The notes under the pieces are model-generated. The model was not told the origin of the DNA and did not search any database. It was given only the letters and a program-made list of their open reading frames with translations. The position numbers and the translations under genes are program-made. From Pseudomonadota bacterium (GTDB lineage Bacteria > Pseudomonadota > Gammaproteobacteria > Burkholderiales > Burkholderiaceae_C), in NCBI GenBank assembly GCA_022566735.1, contig JADFIG010000001.1, positions 186,001 through 250,000 of the forward strand: a DNA stretch of 64,000 bases. The letters run 5' to 3'. Every line of letters begins with the position of its first letter. The stretch's first letter is position 1. This document shows, in pieces, positions 15,808 to 25,561 of this stretch.

Positions 15808-17616
15808 ATGGAAATGTCCCACGCTGACATCAAGCGCGCCGGCTCGGCCGACGCCCATCACGCCCCCACGTCCTCCCCCACCCAGGGCCTGGCTTCGCAA
15901 GGCGAAGTGCTCAATGGCTCGGAAATCCTCGTGCGCTGCCTGCAGGCCGAGGGTGTCAAGCACATGTGGGGCTACCCCGGCGGTGCGGTGCTCTACATCT
16001 ACGACGCGCTGTACAAGCAGGATTCGATCGAACACGTGCTGGTGCGCCACGAACAGGCTGCCGTGCACGCTGCTGACGGCTATGCCCGCGCCACCGGCGA
16101 CGTCGGCGTGGCCCTGGTGACCTCCGGGCCCGGCGTGACCAATGCCATCACCGGCATCGCCACGGCCTACATGGACTCCATCCCCATGGTGATCGTGACC
16201 GGCCAGGTGCCCACGCCCGCCATCGGCCTGGACGCCTTCCAGGAGTGCGACACCGTCGGCATCACCCGCCCCATCGTCAAGCACAACTTCCTCGTCAAGG
16301 ACGTGGCCGAGCTGGCCGCGACGATGAAGAAGGCTTTCCACATCGCGCGCACCGGCCGCCCGGGCCCGGTCGTGGTGGACATCCCCAAGGACGTGTCGCT
16401 GAAGACGACCGCTTTCCACTACCCTGACTCGGTGGAAATGCGCTCGTACAACCCGGTGCGCAAGGGCCATGGCGGCCAGATCCGCAAGGCCGTGCAGCTG
16501 CTGCTCAACGCCAAACGCCCCTACATCTACACCGGTGGTGGCGTCGTCCTGGGCGAGGCCTCCAAGGAGCTGCGCGAGCTGGTGGGCATGCTGGGCTACC
16601 CCAGCACCAGCACCCTGATGGGCCTGGGCGCCATCCCCGCGTCCGACAAGACCTTCCTGGGCATGCTGGGCATGCATGGCACCTACGAAGCCAACATGAC
16701 CATGCAGAACGCCGATGTGGTGATCGCCGTGGGCGCCCGCTTCGACGACCGCGTGATCGGCAACCCCAAGCACTTCGCCCAGGTCGAGCGCAAGATCATC
16801 CACATCGACATCGACCCGTCTTCGATTTCGAAGCGCGTGAAGGTGGACATCCCCATCGTCGGCGATGTCAAGGACGTGCTGATCGAGATGATCGCCCAGA
16901 TCAAGGAGTCCACCGCCAAGCCCGATGCCAACGCCCTGGCCGCCTGGTGGAACCAGATCAACGAGTGGAAGAAGCGCGACTGCCTGAAGTACAAGACCTC
17001 CGACGAGGTCATCAAGCCGCAGTTCGTGGTGGAAAAGCTGGTGGAGCTCACCCGCGGCACCGACCACTACATCACCTCCGACGTGGGCCAGCACCAGATG
17101 TTCGCGGCCCAGTACTTCAAGTTCGAAGAGCCGCGCCGCTGGATCAACTCCGGTGGCCTGGGCACGATGGGTGTGGGCCTGCCCTACGCCATGGGCATCA
17201 AGCTGGCCAAGCCGGACGCCGATGTGTTTTGCATCACCGGCGAGGGCTCGATCCAGATGTGCATCCAGGAGCTGTCGACCTGCCTGCAATACCAGACCCC
17301 GGTCAAGGTGCTGTCGCTGAACAACCGCTACCTGGGCATGGTGCGCCAGTGGCAGCAGCTGGAGTACTCCGGCCGCTACTCGCACTCGTACATGGACGCG
17401 CTGCCTGACTTCGTCAAGCTGGCCGAGGCCTATGGCCACGTCGGTCTGCTGATCGAGCGTCCGGGCGACGTGGAAGGCGCGCTGCGCGAGGCCATCAAGC
17501 TCAAGGACCGCTCGGTGTTCCTGGACATCCGCACCGACCCCACCGAGAACGTGTGGCCGATGGTGCAGGCCGGCAAGGGCATCTCCGAGATGCTGCTGGG
17601 TTCCGAGGAACTCTGA
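15808..17616 (+). CDS. ilvB: acetolactate synthase, large (catalytic) subunit
   Basis: 602-aa ThDP-dependent acetohydroxyacid synthase catalytic subunit. It condenses two pyruvates, or pyruvate and 2-ketobutyrate, in the first common step of valine, leucine and isoleucine synthesis. The catalytic Glu is in VLVRHEQAAVHAADGYARATG; the central FAD/DHS-like domain follows; the C-terminal ThDP motif begins GEGSIQMCIQEL and ends LSLNNRYLGM. The start is taken as ATG 15808 (MEMSHADIKRAG); the ORF-track extension to GTG 15703 lacks family similarity and lies in the leader. Residues 1-25 are poorly conserved. It is followed by ilvN and ilvC, so the three-gene ilvBNC operon is intact. Confidence 0.96.
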   Translation: MEMSHADIKRAGSADAHHAPTSSPTQGLASQGEVLNGSEILVRCLQAEGVKHMWGYPGGAVLYIYDALYKQDSIEHVLVRHEQAAVHAADGYARATGDVGVALVTSGPGVTNAITGIATAYMDSIPMVIVTGQVPTPAIGLDAFQECDTVGITRPIVKHNFLVKDVAELAATMKKAFHIARTGRPGPVVVDIPKDVSLKTTAFHYPDSVEMRSYNPVRKGHGGQIRKAVQLLLNAKRPYIYTGGGVVLGEASKELRELVGMLGYPSTSTLMGLGAIPASDKTFLGMLGMHGTYEANMTMQNADVVIAVGARFDDRVIGNPKHFAQVERKIIHIDIDPSSISKRVKVDIPIVGDVKDVLIEMIAQIKESTAKPDANALAAWWNQINEWKKRDCLKYKTSDEVIKPQFVVEKLVELTRGTDHYITSDVGQHQMFAAQYFKFEEPRRWINSGGLGTMGVGLPYAMGIKLAKPDADVFCITGEGSIQMCIQELSTCLQYQTPVKVLSLNNRYLGMVRQWQQLEYSGRYSHSYMDALPDFVKLAEAYGHVGLLIERPGDVEGALREAIKLKDRSVFLDIRTDPTENVWPMVQAGKGISEMLLGSEEL

Positions 17617-17650
17617 GCGACCGAATCCACCGAGGCCTGGCCGACCCAGG

Positions 17651-17692
17651 CTGCCACGGACGGACGCTTGCCGGCGTCCGATCAGGTGGCAG
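17651..17692 (+). other. long hairpin between ilvB and ilvN
   Basis: CTGCCAC at 17651-17657 pairs perfectly with GTGGCAG at 17686-17692, and inside it GGACGC (17662-17667) pairs with GCGTCC (17674-17679). There is no T-run, so it does not look like an intrinsic terminator. It could be a processing or stability element adjusting the ilvB to ilvN ratio. Confidence 0.45.
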
Positions 17693-17801
17693 ACCGCGGC
17701 GGCCGGGCTGTTGAGAAGCAACCGAACCTCATCGAACCGCGAGGCCACAGCGCCGGGGTTACCGCCCCGCCGACCCAGGAGCCTCGCCTGGACCGATCAC
17801 C

Positions 17802-18293
17802 ATGAAACACATCATTGCCCTGCTGATTGAAAACGAAGCCGGCGCCCTGTCCCGCGTGGTGGGCCTGTTCTCCGCCCGCGGCTACAACATCGAGAGCCTG
17901 ACGGTCGCCACGACCGAAGACCCCTCGCTGTCGCGCATGACCATCGTGACCAACGGCTCCGACGACGTCATCGAACAGATCACCAAGCACCTCAACCGCC
18001 TCATCGAGGTGGTGAAGGTGGTGGACCTGTCCGAAGGCCCTTACACCGAGCGCGAGCTGATGCTCATCAAGGTGCGTGCCGTGGGCAAGGAGCGTGAGGA
18101 GATGAAGCGCATGGCCGACATCTTCCGCGGCCGCATCATCGACGTCACCGACAAGACCTACACCATCGAACTGACTGGCGACGCAGCCAAGCTCGATGCC
18201 TTCATCGAGGCCATCGACCGCGCCGCCATCCTTGAAACCGTGCGCACCGGGACCAGCGGGATCGGGCGTGGCGAGCGCATCCTGCGCGTCTGA
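17802..18293 (+). CDS. ilvN: acetolactate synthase, small (regulatory) subunit
   Basis: 163-aa regulatory subunit of acetohydroxyacid synthase. The N-terminal ACT domain (MKHIIALLIENEAGALSRVVGLFSARGYNIESL) binds valine for feedback inhibition; the C-terminal domain (~80-163) includes REEMKRMADIFRGRIIDV and ends GIGRGERILRV. The length and sequence match the ~163-aa type (IlvH/IlvN). It lies 185 bp after ilvB with an intervening hairpin, and 73 bp before ilvC. No strong ribosome site is seen immediately upstream. Confidence 0.95.
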   Translation: MKHIIALLIENEAGALSRVVGLFSARGYNIESLTVATTEDPSLSRMTIVTNGSDDVIEQITKHLNRLIEVVKVVDLSEGPYTERELMLIKVRAVGKEREEMKRMADIFRGRIIDVTDKTYTIELTGDAAKLDAFIEAIDRAAILETVRTGTSGIGRGERILRV

Positions 18294-18324
18294 TACCCCC
18301 GCTTTTCTTGAACCTTGTGCCTGA

Positions 18325-19383
<1,059 letters not shown>

Positions 19384-19434
19384 TCGTTGCCGATCAGGAG
19401 GCGGTGCGCTGAGCTTTCAGCGCGCTGCCAGCGA

Positions 19435-19466
19435 AAGCCGCACGGTGCAAGCCGCGCGGCTTTTTT
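19435..19466 (+). terminator. intrinsic terminator after ilvC
   Basis: AAGCCGC (19435-19441) and GCGGCTT (19456-19462) form a 7-bp stem, followed by a run of six T (19461-19466). It separates ilvC from the convergent outer-membrane factor gene and overlaps its stop codon, so it may act on both strands. Confidence 0.8.
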
Positions 19467-21034
19467 CATGGCTGTTTCGTGGTGGTGTGGGTGGCGTCGG
19501 TGGTGGCGTTCCGGGCCGCGTCCGACCATCCGCCGCCGACGGCCTTGTAGAGGGCCACGGTGACGAGCGCGCGGGCGGTCTGCGCCTGGATGAGTTCGTC
19601 TTCGCGCTGCAGGGCGGCGAGCTCGGCTTCGATGGCGGACTGCAGCAGGCCCTGGCCCTCGCTGAAGAGCTGCTGGGCGTGGCGGGCGCCATCGGCGGAG
19701 GTGCGCCAGGCGGTGCCCAGGCGTTCGGCGCGCTGGTCGAGGGCGCGGCGGGCACTGTAGGCGTTCTCGACGTCTTCGAGCGCGGTCAGCATGGTTTGCT
19801 CGTGCTGTGCCACGGCCGCATCCAGTTGGGCGTTGCTGGCTTCGATGCGGGCACGGATGCGGCCGCCTTCGAAGATGGGCAGGCGCAGCCCGGCACCCCA
19901 GGACAGGAAGTTGCCGTTGGCCGCCAGGTTGCCGATCTCGATGCGCCCCTCATTGGCCAGGAAGCCCAGGTAGAAGCGCGGGAACATGTCGGCCTTGGCG
20001 CTGCCCACGCGGGCGGCCAGGGCCTGCACGACGCGGGCGCTGCCGCGCACGTCGGGGCGGCGGCCGAGCACGTCGGAGGGCAGCACCGCGGGCAGCTGGG
20101 CGGGGATGACGCTGGCGTCGGCCGGGGCGGTGGCCGTGGGCGCGGGCAGGGTGATGCGCGTTTCGGGCGCCTGGCCGGTCAGCACGGCGAGGCGGCGCAG
20201 GCGGGCCTGCAGCAGGCTGTCGAGCGGGGCCTGGGCGCTCTCCAGCGACTCGACCTGTGCGCGCACGCGGTCGATGTCCAGCCGCGTGGCCTGGCCGGCG
20301 TCGAAGCGGCCCTGGGCGTAGCGCTGCAGGCGGCGCGCGCTGGCGAGGCTGCGTTGCAGCAGGCCGATGCGGCGCTCCAGGCTGCGGGCCTCGATGTAGT
20401 TGGCTGCGACGTCACCGGCGACCATGAGTTGGGCGCCGTGCACGCGCTCGTCCTGCGCGAGTGCGGCCTGGCGGGCGGCTTCGGCGTCGCTGCGGCGGGC
20501 GCCGAAGATGTCGACCTCCCAGGCGGCGGCAAAGCCCTGGCCGCTGTAGCTGCTGATGGGCACGTTGGGGTGGCTGAGGCCGCTGAGGTCCGGCATGGGG
20601 ATGGCCGGTACAGGCAGGGGGGGCAGCGTGACCTGGGGGACGCCCGGGCCGTGGAGCGAGTCCGTCTGCGTGCGGGCGGTGTAGCCGAAGGCCTGCAGGC
20701 TGGGGTAGAGGGCCGACTCGGCCTGCGTGACCACGGCGCGGGACTCGTGCACATGGGCCAGGGCCACGCGGATGTCGGCGTTGGCACGCAGGGCCTGGTC
20801 GATCAGGCTTTGCAGCGTGGGGTCGGGGATGTCCTGCCACCAGCGCGAGAGCTCGGTGTGGGCGCTGCCGGGGGCGGCGTCGAAGGCCTGGGGCGTGGCC
20901 ACCCGGCTGGCGGGCACATCGACCTGGACCGTGGTGCAGGCCGACAGCCCGAGCAGGCCGAGCAGCAGACCGACGCCCAGGTTGAGGGCGGCGCCTGGAC
21001 GGCGGGCAGCGGCGGGAAGGTGGCGTCGGGGCAT
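19466..21034 (-). CDS. outer membrane efflux lipoprotein (NodT/OprM family)
   Basis: 522-aa outer membrane factor. The signal sequence ends in the lipobox LLGLSAC (Cys ~33), so the mature protein should be lipidated. Two OEP repeats follow, with WWQDIPDPTLQSLIDQALRANADIRVALAHV near the N-terminus and QRYAQGRFDAGQATRLDIDRVRAQVE / AQQLFSEGQGLLQSAIEAELAAL in the coiled hairpins. It forms the exit duct of a tripartite pump. It is the last gene of the leftward run, 42 bp after the MaoC-Pta gene, and probably pairs with the HlyD/ABC exporter encoded upstream in the same run. Confidence 0.9.
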   Translation of the reverse strand: MPRRHLPAAARRPGAALNLGVGLLLGLLGLSACTTVQVDVPASRVATPQAFDAAPGSAHTELSRWWQDIPDPTLQSLIDQALRANADIRVALAHVHESRAVVTQAESALYPSLQAFGYTARTQTDSLHGPGVPQVTLPPLPVPAIPMPDLSGLSHPNVPISSYSGQGFAAAWEVDIFGARRSDAEAARQAALAQDERVHGAQLMVAGDVAANYIEARSLERRIGLLQRSLASARRLQRYAQGRFDAGQATRLDIDRVRAQVESLESAQAPLDSLLQARLRRLAVLTGQAPETRITLPAPTATAPADASVIPAQLPAVLPSDVLGRRPDVRGSARVVQALAARVGSAKADMFPRFYLGFLANEGRIEIGNLAANGNFLSWGAGLRLPIFEGGRIRARIEASNAQLDAAVAQHEQTMLTALEDVENAYSARRALDQRAERLGTAWRTSADGARHAQQLFSEGQGLLQSAIEAELAALQREDELIQAQTARALVTVALYKAVGGGWSDAARNATTDATHTTTKQP

Positions 21035-21076
21035 GGCAGGCGTCGTCGATCGGGTTCGGTGGACCAGGCTGGTGGA

Positions 21077-22531
21077 TCAGCCCGGTGGGTGGGCGGCATC
21101 GGCCCCATCCAGGTGGCCTTGTGCATGGGCCAGCAAGAGGGCCAGCGCGGCCGAGGCCAGCCGGGTGCGCGGGCTGTCGGTGGCGTTGGTCAGGATGACG
21201 GGCACCTGGGCGCCCAGCACGATGCCGGCCACATCGGCATCGGCCAGCAGGTGCAGCTGCTTGACCAGCATGTCGCCGGTTTCCATGTTGGGCACGACCA
21301 GCACATTGGCCTGGCCGGCCACCGGGGAGTCCGGATGCGTCAGGCGCGCCACGTCGGCGTCGATGGCCGCGTCGAAGGGCAGGGGGCCGTCGACGATGCC
21401 GCCGGCGATCTGGTGGCGCTCCAGCATCTTGCACAGCGCGGCCGCGTCCATCGAGGAGCTGAGCTTGCTGTGCACCGCCGCCGCGGCCGAGAGGATGGCC
21501 ACGCGCGGCGCCATGCCCAGCACGCGGGCCAGGTCGATGGCGTTCTGCACGATGTCGCGCTTGTCTTCCAGCGTGGGCTGGATGTTGACGGCGGCGTCGG
21601 TGACGAGGAAGGGCTGGGCGTGGTCGGGCACATCGGCCACATAGGCGTGGCTGATGCGGCGGTGGGTGCGCAGGCCGTGCTGGCGGTGCACGAGCGCGCG
21701 CAGCAGCTGGGCGGCATCCACATCGCCCTGCATGAGGGCCTGCACCCGTCCCGTGCGCGCCAGGTCGAGCGCGGCGTGCAGGGCCTCGGTGGCGTTGTCG
21801 GCGTCGACCCAGGTGAGGGCGTCCGCGTCATCGGCGTCATCGGCGGCCCCCAGGTCGATCTCCAGGCTGTCGGCCAGGGCCCTGATGCGCTGGCGCGGCC
21901 CGATGAACACCGGGCGGATCAACCCGGCGTGGCGGGCTTCGATGGCGGCGCGCAGGCCGTGGGCCTCGACGGGGAAGACCACCGCGCAGGCGACCGGTTC
22001 GAGCTCCGCGGTCAGCGCCATCAGCTGGGCAAAGCGTTCGTGGCGGTGCAGGTGCAGCTCGGGCAGCGCGGTGGCCGGGCGCCGGATCGGGGTGGTCGGC
22101 GCGATGACCTCGGCCTCGCCGCTGATGACGGCCTTGCCTTCCTGGTTGATGCAGGTGCAGGCCAGGCGCAGGCGGTTCTTCTCGCCCTTGTGCGTGACGG
22201 TGACGCTGACCGTGATGACGTCGCCCAGGCCCACCGGCCGCAGGAAGCTCAGTTGCTGCGAGACGTAGATGGTGCCGGGGCCAGGCAGGCGGGTGCCCAG
22301 CACGGTGGAGATCAACGTGCCGCCCCACATGCCGTGGGCGATGACGCGGTGGAAGGGGGACTCGCGCGCATAGGCCTCGTCGAGGTGGGCCGGGTTGACG
22401 TCACCGCTGAGGATGGCGAAGACCTCGATGTCTTCCTTGGTGAGCGTGCGCTGCAGCGAGGCGGTTTCGCCGACGCTGATGTCGTCGTAGGTGCGGTTTT
22501 CCAGCAGGGCAGGGATCTGGTCGGGGCTCAT
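21077..22531 (-). CDS. bifunctional enoyl-CoA hydratase / phosphate acetyltransferase
   Basis: 484-aa fusion. Residues ~1-150 form a MaoC-like hot-dog domain (SGDVNPAHLDEAYARESPFHRVIAHGMWGG) with the R-specific hydratase Asp/His motif. Residues ~165-475 form a phosphotransacetylase/phosphotransbutyrylase domain (PVFIGPRQRIRALADSL, LMQGDVDA, VPNMETGDMLVKQL). Such fusions are known in proteobacteria, often next to acetate kinase, and are thought to link acyl-CoA with acyl phosphates. Here the partner is PHA synthase, 9 bp upstream, so the hydratase half could supply (R)-3-hydroxyacyl-CoA for polymerisation. No acetate kinase gene is present in the window. Confidence 0.9.
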   Translation of the reverse strand: MSPDQIPALLENRTYDDISVGETASLQRTLTKEDIEVFAILSGDVNPAHLDEAYARESPFHRVIAHGMWGGTLISTVLGTRLPGPGTIYVSQQLSFLRPVGLGDVITVSVTVTHKGEKNRLRLACTCINQEGKAVISGEAEVIAPTTPIRRPATALPELHLHRHERFAQLMALTAELEPVACAVVFPVEAHGLRAAIEARHAGLIRPVFIGPRQRIRALADSLEIDLGAADDADDADALTWVDADNATEALHAALDLARTGRVQALMQGDVDAAQLLRALVHRQHGLRTHRRISHAYVADVPDHAQPFLVTDAAVNIQPTLEDKRDIVQNAIDLARVLGMAPRVAILSAAAAVHSKLSSSMDAAALCKMLERHQIAGGIVDGPLPFDAAIDADVARLTHPDSPVAGQANVLVVPNMETGDMLVKQLHLLADADVAGIVLGAQVPVILTNATDSPRTRLASAALALLLAHAQGHLDGADAAHPPG

Positions 22532-22540
22532 GGCGGGGCC

Positions 22541-24394
22541 TCACTCCTGCTTGACGTAGCTGCCGGGGGCGTCGGGCAGGCGGCGCTTGCTGCCGGGCAC
22601 GCCCATGGATGGCGGTGCGCTCAGGCCGCTGGAGTGCTGTACCAGCCAGTTCTGCCAGGCCGGCCACCACGAGCCTTCCTGGTGGGGCACCTCGGCCTGC
22701 CAGCGCTCGGGCGACATGTAGGCCTCGGTGGGCGGGCGGTGGTGCAGCTGGAAGTGGCGGCCCTTGTGGCCGGGTTCGCTGACGATGCCGGCGTTGTGGC
22801 CGCCGCTGGTGAGCGCGAAGGTGACGTCCAGCGGCAGCAGGTGCAGCTTGTAGACGGACTTCCAGGGCGCGACGTGGTCGCTGACCGTGCCGACGGCGAA
22901 GCAGGGCACGCGGATGTCGGTGAACCAGATGGGCTGGCCGTCGACCTCGTAGCGGCCGCCGGAGAGGTCGTTGTGCAGGAAGAGCTTGTGCAGGTACTCC
23001 GAGTGCATGCGGTAGGGCATGCGGGTGGTGTCGGCGTTCCAGGCCATCAGGTCGTTGGGCATGTCGCGTTCGCCCAGCAGGTAGTTCCTCATCGCGCGCG
23101 ACCACACCAGGTCGTTGGAGTGCAGCGCCGTGAAGGCCCCGGCCATCTGCGAGCCCTTGAGGAAGCCTTGCTCGGCCATCATGGCCTCGATGAGCTCGAC
23201 CTCGCTTTCGTTGATGAACAGCAGCAGCTCTCCCGCCTCGGTGAAGTCGCCCTGCGCCGCGAACAGCGTCATCGAGGCCAGGCGGTCGTCGCCTTCGCGG
23301 CCCATGGTGGCGGCGGTGATCATCATCAGCGTGCCGCCCAGGCAGTAGCCCACGCCGTGGACCTTGCGGTCGGGCACGATCTGGCCGACGGTGTCGAGCG
23401 CGGCCATCACGCCTTGCGTGCGGTAGTCCTCCAGGCCCTTGCAGCGGTCGGCCTCGCTGGGGTTCTTCCAGGAGATCATGAACACCGTGTGGCCCTGGTC
23501 GACCAGGTACTTGACCAGCGAGTTGTGCGGCGACAGGTCCAGGATGTAGTACTTCATGATCCAGGCCGGCACGATGAGCACGGGTTCGGCCTGCACCTTG
23601 TCGGTGGCGGGGCTGTACTGGATCAGCTCGATGAGGTCGTTGCGGAAGACGACCTTGCCCGGCGTCAGCGCGACGTCGTGGCCGACCTTGAAGCGCTCGG
23701 TGCCGGCCGCGGGCAGGCCGCGGACCATGCGCTGAGCGTCATCGGCCCAGTTGGCCATGCCGCGCAGCAGGTTCATGCCACCCTGGTCGGCCGTGGCGCG
23801 GATCACCTCGGGGTTCATCCAGGGGATGTTGGCCGGGTTGAAGATGTCCATCCACTGTCGGGCGGCGAAGGCCACCATGTCCTCGTGGCGGTGGTTCAGG
23901 CCGGGCACGCCGTGGGTGGCGGTGGCCCAGGCGTGCTCCAGCACCTGGAAGGACTGGGCGTACACATTGAAGGGCCAGTGCTGCCAGGCATTGCTGGCAA
24001 AGCGGCGGTCGCTGGCCGGGATGGGCAGGGCCTTCGCGGCGCCGGCAGCGGCGCCCTGGGCGGCACCGTGCCGGGTGTCCTTCAAGGCGTCTTTGGCCGC
24101 GTTGCGGGCCTCCCGCGGGTTCAGCGCCGCTTCCGCCAGCCGCGAGCCCGCCTGGGTGACGTCCTCGGCGGCGCGTTTGAGCACATCGAGCTGCTTGCCC
24201 GGCGAGATCATCATGTGCATCAGCCAGTCCAGGTACACCAGGGTGGACTGGATGGGCGAGATGCCGCCCATCAGCTGCCCGACCTGGCTGTGGACGTGCA
24301 GGTCGAGCGCGCGCACCCAGTCGTCCCACGACATCTGCGGGATGAGCGGCTGGGCTTGCGGCGGGCAGTGGGCGGGAAGATGGGTGTTGGGCAT
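22541..24394 (-). CDS. phaC: poly(3-hydroxyalkanoate) synthase, class I-like
   Basis: 617-aa PHA synthase, which polymerises (R)-3-hydroxyacyl-CoA into polyester on the surface of storage granules. The alpha/beta-hydrolase core carries the lipase-box variant GYCLGG with catalytic Cys351; the Asp is in VGTVSDHVAPW and the His in LTSGGHNAGIV. The N-terminal ~200 residues are the usual helical domain (NVYAQSFQVLEHAW), and VPAWIMKYYILDLSPHNSLV is typical. No phaA, phaB or phasin gene adjoins; instead it sits between ABC-exporter genes and a MaoC-Pta fusion. It may be a second PHA synthase of the genome rather than the phaCAB one; this cannot be told here. Confidence 0.93.
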   Translation of the reverse strand: MPNTHLPAHCPPQAQPLIPQMSWDDWVRALDLHVHSQVGQLMGGISPIQSTLVYLDWLMHMMISPGKQLDVLKRAAEDVTQAGSRLAEAALNPREARNAAKDALKDTRHGAAQGAAAGAAKALPIPASDRRFASNAWQHWPFNVYAQSFQVLEHAWATATHGVPGLNHRHEDMVAFAARQWMDIFNPANIPWMNPEVIRATADQGGMNLLRGMANWADDAQRMVRGLPAAGTERFKVGHDVALTPGKVVFRNDLIELIQYSPATDKVQAEPVLIVPAWIMKYYILDLSPHNSLVKYLVDQGHTVFMISWKNPSEADRCKGLEDYRTQGVMAALDTVGQIVPDRKVHGVGYCLGGTLMMITAATMGREGDDRLASMTLFAAQGDFTEAGELLLFINESEVELIEAMMAEQGFLKGSQMAGAFTALHSNDLVWSRAMRNYLLGERDMPNDLMAWNADTTRMPYRMHSEYLHKLFLHNDLSGGRYEVDGQPIWFTDIRVPCFAVGTVSDHVAPWKSVYKLHLLPLDVTFALTSGGHNAGIVSEPGHKGRHFQLHHRPPTEAYMSPERWQAEVPHQEGSWWPAWQNWLVQHSSGLSAPPSMGVPGSKRRLPDAPGSYVKQE

Positions 24395-24430
24395 GGTGGC
24401 GACGGCAGGAGGGTGGATGGAGACAGGGCC

Positions 24431-25558
24431 TCAGCCCTGACGGGCCAGCATCGAGCGGAATCTTGTCAGCGCGATGACCAGGAAGAGCGCGCCAGCGGCC
24501 GACACCGCCAGCAGTTGAGGCAGGACAAGCGCCAGATCCGCGTCGCGGTACAGCACGGCCTGCGTGAGCTTGACGAACTGGGTTGTGGGCGAGACCTGCA
24601 CGATGTGCTGCATCAGCTCGGGCATGCTTTCCACCGGGGTGGCCGCGCCGCTGAGCAGGTAGAGCACCACGTAGACCGGCGCCGCCAGCAGTCCGAACTG
24701 TGGCATGGACGAGGCCGTGGTGGCCAGCAGGATGCCCAGCGCCGTGACGGCAAAGAGGTAAAGCGCCGTGCCCAGCATGAACAGGGGCACCGAGCCTGCG
24801 ATGGGCACCTGCAGCCAGCCGCGGATGACCAGCTCCAGCGACAGCCACACCGCCAGCAGGATGACGCCGCCGTTGGCCAGGATCTTGGCCAGGGCGATTT
24901 CACTGGGGCGCACCGGCATGACCAGCAGGTGCTCGATGGTGCCGTGCTCGCGCTCGCGGATGACGGCCGCGCCCACCAGGATGATGGCCAGCACCGTCAC
25001 GTTGGTCACGATGAGCATGACCGAGGTGAACCAGTGCGACTGGTTGTTCGGGTTGAACAGCAGGCGCACGACCGGCGGGGCCGGCAGCATCGAGGTGATG
25101 CCGCGCTGGTGGAAGAAGTCCAGCTGTTCGCGCAGGAAGATTTCGTTGAGGTAGACCGCGCCCAGGCCGGCCTGGGTCATGGCCGTGGCGTCCACCGTGA
25201 CCTGGATGGCGGGACTGCGCCCGGCCAGCACGTCGGCTTCAAAGCGCGGCGGGATGTCGATGACGAAGATGAAGTCGCCGCGGTCCAGGGCCTGGCTGGC
25301 CTCTTGCGGGGTGACGTCGCGCGGGGCCTGGAAATAGGGCGGCTGCAGGGCGTCGCGCAGGCGGTGGGACAGCGCGGACTGGTCGCCGTCGATGATGCCC
25401 ACCGAGGCGTGAGAGACCTCGGCCTTGACGCCCTTGGCCGTCGTGTACACGGCCGCGGTGAAGGCGAACAGGATCAGCGCCATCAGCGGCAGGTCGGTGG
25501 CCAGGCTGCGGAGCTCTTTCCACGACAGCCGCCAGACGTTGCGCAACCAGTGCTTCAT
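24431..25558 (-). CDS. ABC-2 type exporter permease (YbhR/YhhJ-like)
   Basis: 375-aa ABC-2 membrane protein. The N-terminal TM helix (DLPLMALILFAFTAAVY) is followed by a large periplasmic loop with SHASVGIIDGDQSALSHRL and a domain of the YhhJ/YbhR type, then five clustered TM helices in the C-terminal half (VTVLAIILVGAAVIREREHGT, AVTALGILLATTASS, PVYVVLYLLSGAATP). The conserved REREHGTIEHLLVMP segment precedes TM3. It would form the export channel with the fused ATPase/permease encoded 3 bp upstream and the HlyD adaptor. Substrate unknown. Confidence 0.88.
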   Translation of the reverse strand: MKHWLRNVWRLSWKELRSLATDLPLMALILFAFTAAVYTTAKGVKAEVSHASVGIIDGDQSALSHRLRDALQPPYFQAPRDVTPQEASQALDRGDFIFVIDIPPRFEADVLAGRSPAIQVTVDATAMTQAGLGAVYLNEIFLREQLDFFHQRGITSMLPAPPVVRLLFNPNNQSHWFTSVMLIVTNVTVLAIILVGAAVIREREHGTIEHLLVMPVRPSEIALAKILANGGVILLAVWLSLELVIRGWLQVPIAGSVPLFMLGTALYLFAVTALGILLATTASSMPQFGLLAAPVYVVLYLLSGAATPVESMPELMQHIVQVSPTTQFVKLTQAVLYRDADLALVLPQLLAVSAAGALFLVIALTRFRSMLARQG

Positions 25559-25561
25559 GAC

